This document shows, piece by piece, positions 6,780 through 7,693 of a DNA stretch of 7,693 nucleotides; position 1 is the first letter of the stretch, and each line of letters starts with the position of its first letter. The stretch is taken from the NCBI GenBank assembly GCA_025997215.1, contig BNUH01000115.1:1-7693 (forward strand), in the 5' to 3' direction. This DNA comes from Clostridia bacterium. GTDB lineage: Bacteria; Bacillota_A; Clostridia; Christensenellales; Aristaeellaceae. The notes under the pieces were generated by a model, which saw only the letters and a list, made by a program, of their open reading frames with translations, did not search any database and was not told where the DNA came from. A program made the translations under genes and the position numbers.

Positions 6780-7397
6780 TTGAAGAGACTGTTTTTAGCA
6801 TCATCATTTAGTGGAGTATCGAAACTGTTTCCAGGTTTTGTAGGCGAAGACCTCAAAGGGAGAACCGTGACGTTTATTCCAACAGCAAGTATCCCCGAAA
6901 AGGTGAATTTCTATGTCAATTCTGGTAGAAAGGCACTCTTTAAATTAGGATTAATTGTTGATGAGCTGGAAGTATCTACAGCGAAAGCAGATGAAATATC
7001 AAGTAAGCTGCAGCAAAACGATTTTATATATATTACTGGTGGCAATACGTTTTTCTTACTTCAAGAATTAAAGAGAACCGGCGCAGACAGGATCATCATA
7101 GAGCAAATTAATTCCGGTAAAGTATATATTGGAGAATCCGCTGGCGCTATGATTGTGTCGCCCAATATAGAATATGCAAAGGGTATGGATGATTGTAAGA
7201 AAGCGCCGAATCTGGATATGTTTTCCGCTTTGAATGTGCTGGAGTTTTATCCATTGCCGCACCATACGAATTATCCATTCAAAAAAGCAGTGGAAAAAAT
7301 AATAGCCGCATATGCATCAGATTTGAAACTATGCCCCATAAGCAATTCTCAGGCGATATTAGTAAACGGAGATGATGTAAGGGTGGAGAGTAAGTAG
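6780..7397 (+). CDS. peptidase S51 / PepE-like serine hydrolase
   Basis: This 205-aa protein resembles the S51 family (alpha-aspartyl dipeptidase PepE and its Gram-positive 'type 1 glutamine amidotransferase-like' relatives). Signs are an N-terminal KRLFLASS, FIPTA (32-36), ITGGNTFFLL (85-94), the nucleophile elbow GESAGA (118-123) with S120, and LPHH (159-162) giving a candidate catalytic histidine. PepE of Salmonella also uses Ser120. The C-terminal segment reads ISNSQAILV where relatives often have an acidic residue near QAI, so the third triad member is not obvious. No signal peptide is seen; the protein is likely cytosolic. It starts at TTG 6780, with AAGGAG (6766-6771) 8 nt before it; no closer ATG fits. 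The gene is AT-rich (roughly 28-42% GC per sampled line), unlike the transporter. It may be read through from upstream, since no own promoter is visible. The substrate is unknown. Confidence 0.85.
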   Translation: MKRLFLASSFSGVSKLFPGFVGEDLKGRTVTFIPTASIPEKVNFYVNSGRKALFKLGLIVDELEVSTAKADEISSKLQQNDFIYITGGNTFFLLQELKRTGADRIIIEQINSGKVYIGESAGAMIVSPNIEYAKGMDDCKKAPNLDMFSALNVLEFYPLPHHTNYPFKKAVEKIIAAYASDLKLCPISNSQAILVNGDDVRVESK

Positions 7398-7412
7398 GTT
7401 TAAGTGATGAAA

Positions 7413-7438
7413 GGCGGCGCGTACGAGTGACATCCGCC
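7413..7438 (+). other. weak hairpin after the peptidase gene
   Basis: GGCGG (7413-7417) and CCGCC (7434-7438) could pair over 5 bp with a 16-nt loop. No T-tract follows. It precedes the better terminator at 7455-7498. Confidence 0.25.
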
Positions 7439-7454
7439 AAACGTATAAAGATAC

Positions 7455-7498
7455 AAAAAAGGGCGGCCAACGGAGCCAACGGAGCAGCCGCCTTTCTT
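7455..7498. terminator. bidirectional terminator after the peptidase gene
   Basis: GGGCGGC (7461-7467) pairs with GCCGCCT (7487-7493), with one G-U pair, and the flanking A-run (7455-7460) pairs in part with TTCTT (7494-7498). Read on the plus strand the tail is TTTCTT; read on the minus strand it is TTTTTT followed by GTATC. The 19-nt loop is unusually long because it holds a tandem duplication (7467-7484). It would end transcription of the peptidase gene and separate it from the next promoter. Confidence 0.75.
7467..7484. repeat. 9-bp tandem duplication in the terminator loop
   Basis: CCAACGGAG occurs twice head to tail (7467-7475 and 7476-7484). The first base belongs to the stem and the rest to the loop. 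It looks like a replication-slippage duplication. Confidence 0.9.
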
Positions 7499-7521
7499 GG
7501 ACTTGGAACAAGATAACCTCA

Positions 7522-7539
7522 TGGCGCACCTCTGCGCTA
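7522..7539. other. short inverted repeat upstream of the last gene
   Basis: TGGCGCA (7522-7528) and TGCGCTA (7533-7539) pair over 7 bp with one G-T pair and a CCTC loop. There is no T-tract. It may be a subterminal structure of a mobile element or a regulatory site, but nothing decides this. Confidence 0.35.
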
Positions 7540-7575
7540 ATAGAATATATTTGAATTATGTCATACTATAGCCCC

Positions 7576-7604
7576 TTGACATATCGCAGTCCAAGTGATA
7601 AACT
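7576..7604 (+). promoter_or_regulatory. promoter of the partial gene at the right end
   Basis: A perfect TTGACA (7576-7581), a 17-bp spacer and TAAACT (7599-7604), with an upstream TG one base before it (extended -10). The predicted start is about 7611, just before the ribosome binding site AGGAGGGG (7612-7619). Confidence 0.75.
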
Positions 7605-7627
7605 AAAAGACAGGAGGGGTGATAGAG

Positions 7628-7693
7628 ATGGCGAAGCCGATAAACAACGAGAAACGAGCGGACATAATAAAGCATATGCAAGCAGGGGAATCT
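7628..7693 (+). CDS. N-terminal fragment of a probable helix-turn-helix / IS630-type transposase protein (partial)
   Basis: An ATG at 7628, 8 nt after AGGAGGGG (7612-7619) and downstream of a good promoter, opens a frame that runs 22 codons to the window end. The residues MAKPINNEKRADIIKHMQAG recall the N-terminal helix-turn-helix of IS630-type transposases, in which a KR..II....GES segment precedes the recognition helices. With only 22 residues this is a resemblance and not proof; another small DNA-binding protein is possible. No terminal inverted repeat can be tested because the right end is missing. Confidence 0.45.
   Translation, partial: MAKPINNEKRADIIKHMQAGES

Overview
The window looks like a chromosomal segment from a Gram-positive, Clostridia-like bacterium. 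The evidence is a 16S rRNA 5' end with a very short V1 loop, near-consensus sigma-A promoters, strong AAGGAGG-type ribosome binding sites, TTG starts and a Firmicutes-like EF-Tu. Genus cannot be assigned from the sequence alone. Base composition is mixed. The tuf gene and the ABC transporter genes are GC-rich (about 53-58% in lines counted by hand), while the glycosyltransferase-like gene at the left and the peptidase gene at the right are clearly AT-richer (about 35-40%).

Left part (1-2822): an rRNA operon is read leftward out of the window. Its 16S 5' end is at about 112, its leader spans 113-279, and its strong promoter lies at 285-313. Next comes a rightward gene for a DUF616/TOD1-MUCI70 glycosyltransferase-like protein (444-1145). 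It converges on a leftward unit made of a promoter (2794-2822), tRNA-Gly with anticodon CCC (2686-2759), a hairpin-rich spacer and tuf (EF-Tu, 1192-2409). A shared hairpin terminator sits in the 46 bases between the two convergent genes. Two translation-machinery units, rrn and tRNA-tuf, are therefore read in the same direction with an AT-rich accessory gene between them.

Middle part (2823-6760): a rightward sugar-type ABC importer operon follows, in the order ATPase (3122-4645), permease (4642-5658), substrate-binding protein (5738-6688). This is the order seen in rbsACB operons. It has a TTGCAA-17-TATAAT promoter with a palindromic candidate operator just upstream. No regulator, kinase or catabolic gene is present to name the sugar. 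The binding protein looks more like the YtfQ (galactofuranose) branch than RbsB at its N-terminus, and it has no lipobox.

Right part (6737-7693): a hairpin separates the transporter from a small AT-rich gene for a peptidase S51/PepE-like serine hydrolase (6780-7397). A terminator carrying a 9-bp tandem duplication in its loop follows. A new promoter then leads into a gene cut off by the window end, whose first 22 residues resemble the helix-turn-helix N-terminus of IS630-type transposases.

I found no convincing novel multi-gene defence or metabolic system. The most notable points are the tRNA-Gly(CCC)-tuf unit with its structured spacer, the EF-Tu G-domain insertion, the binding protein without a lipobox, and the terminator-loop duplication.
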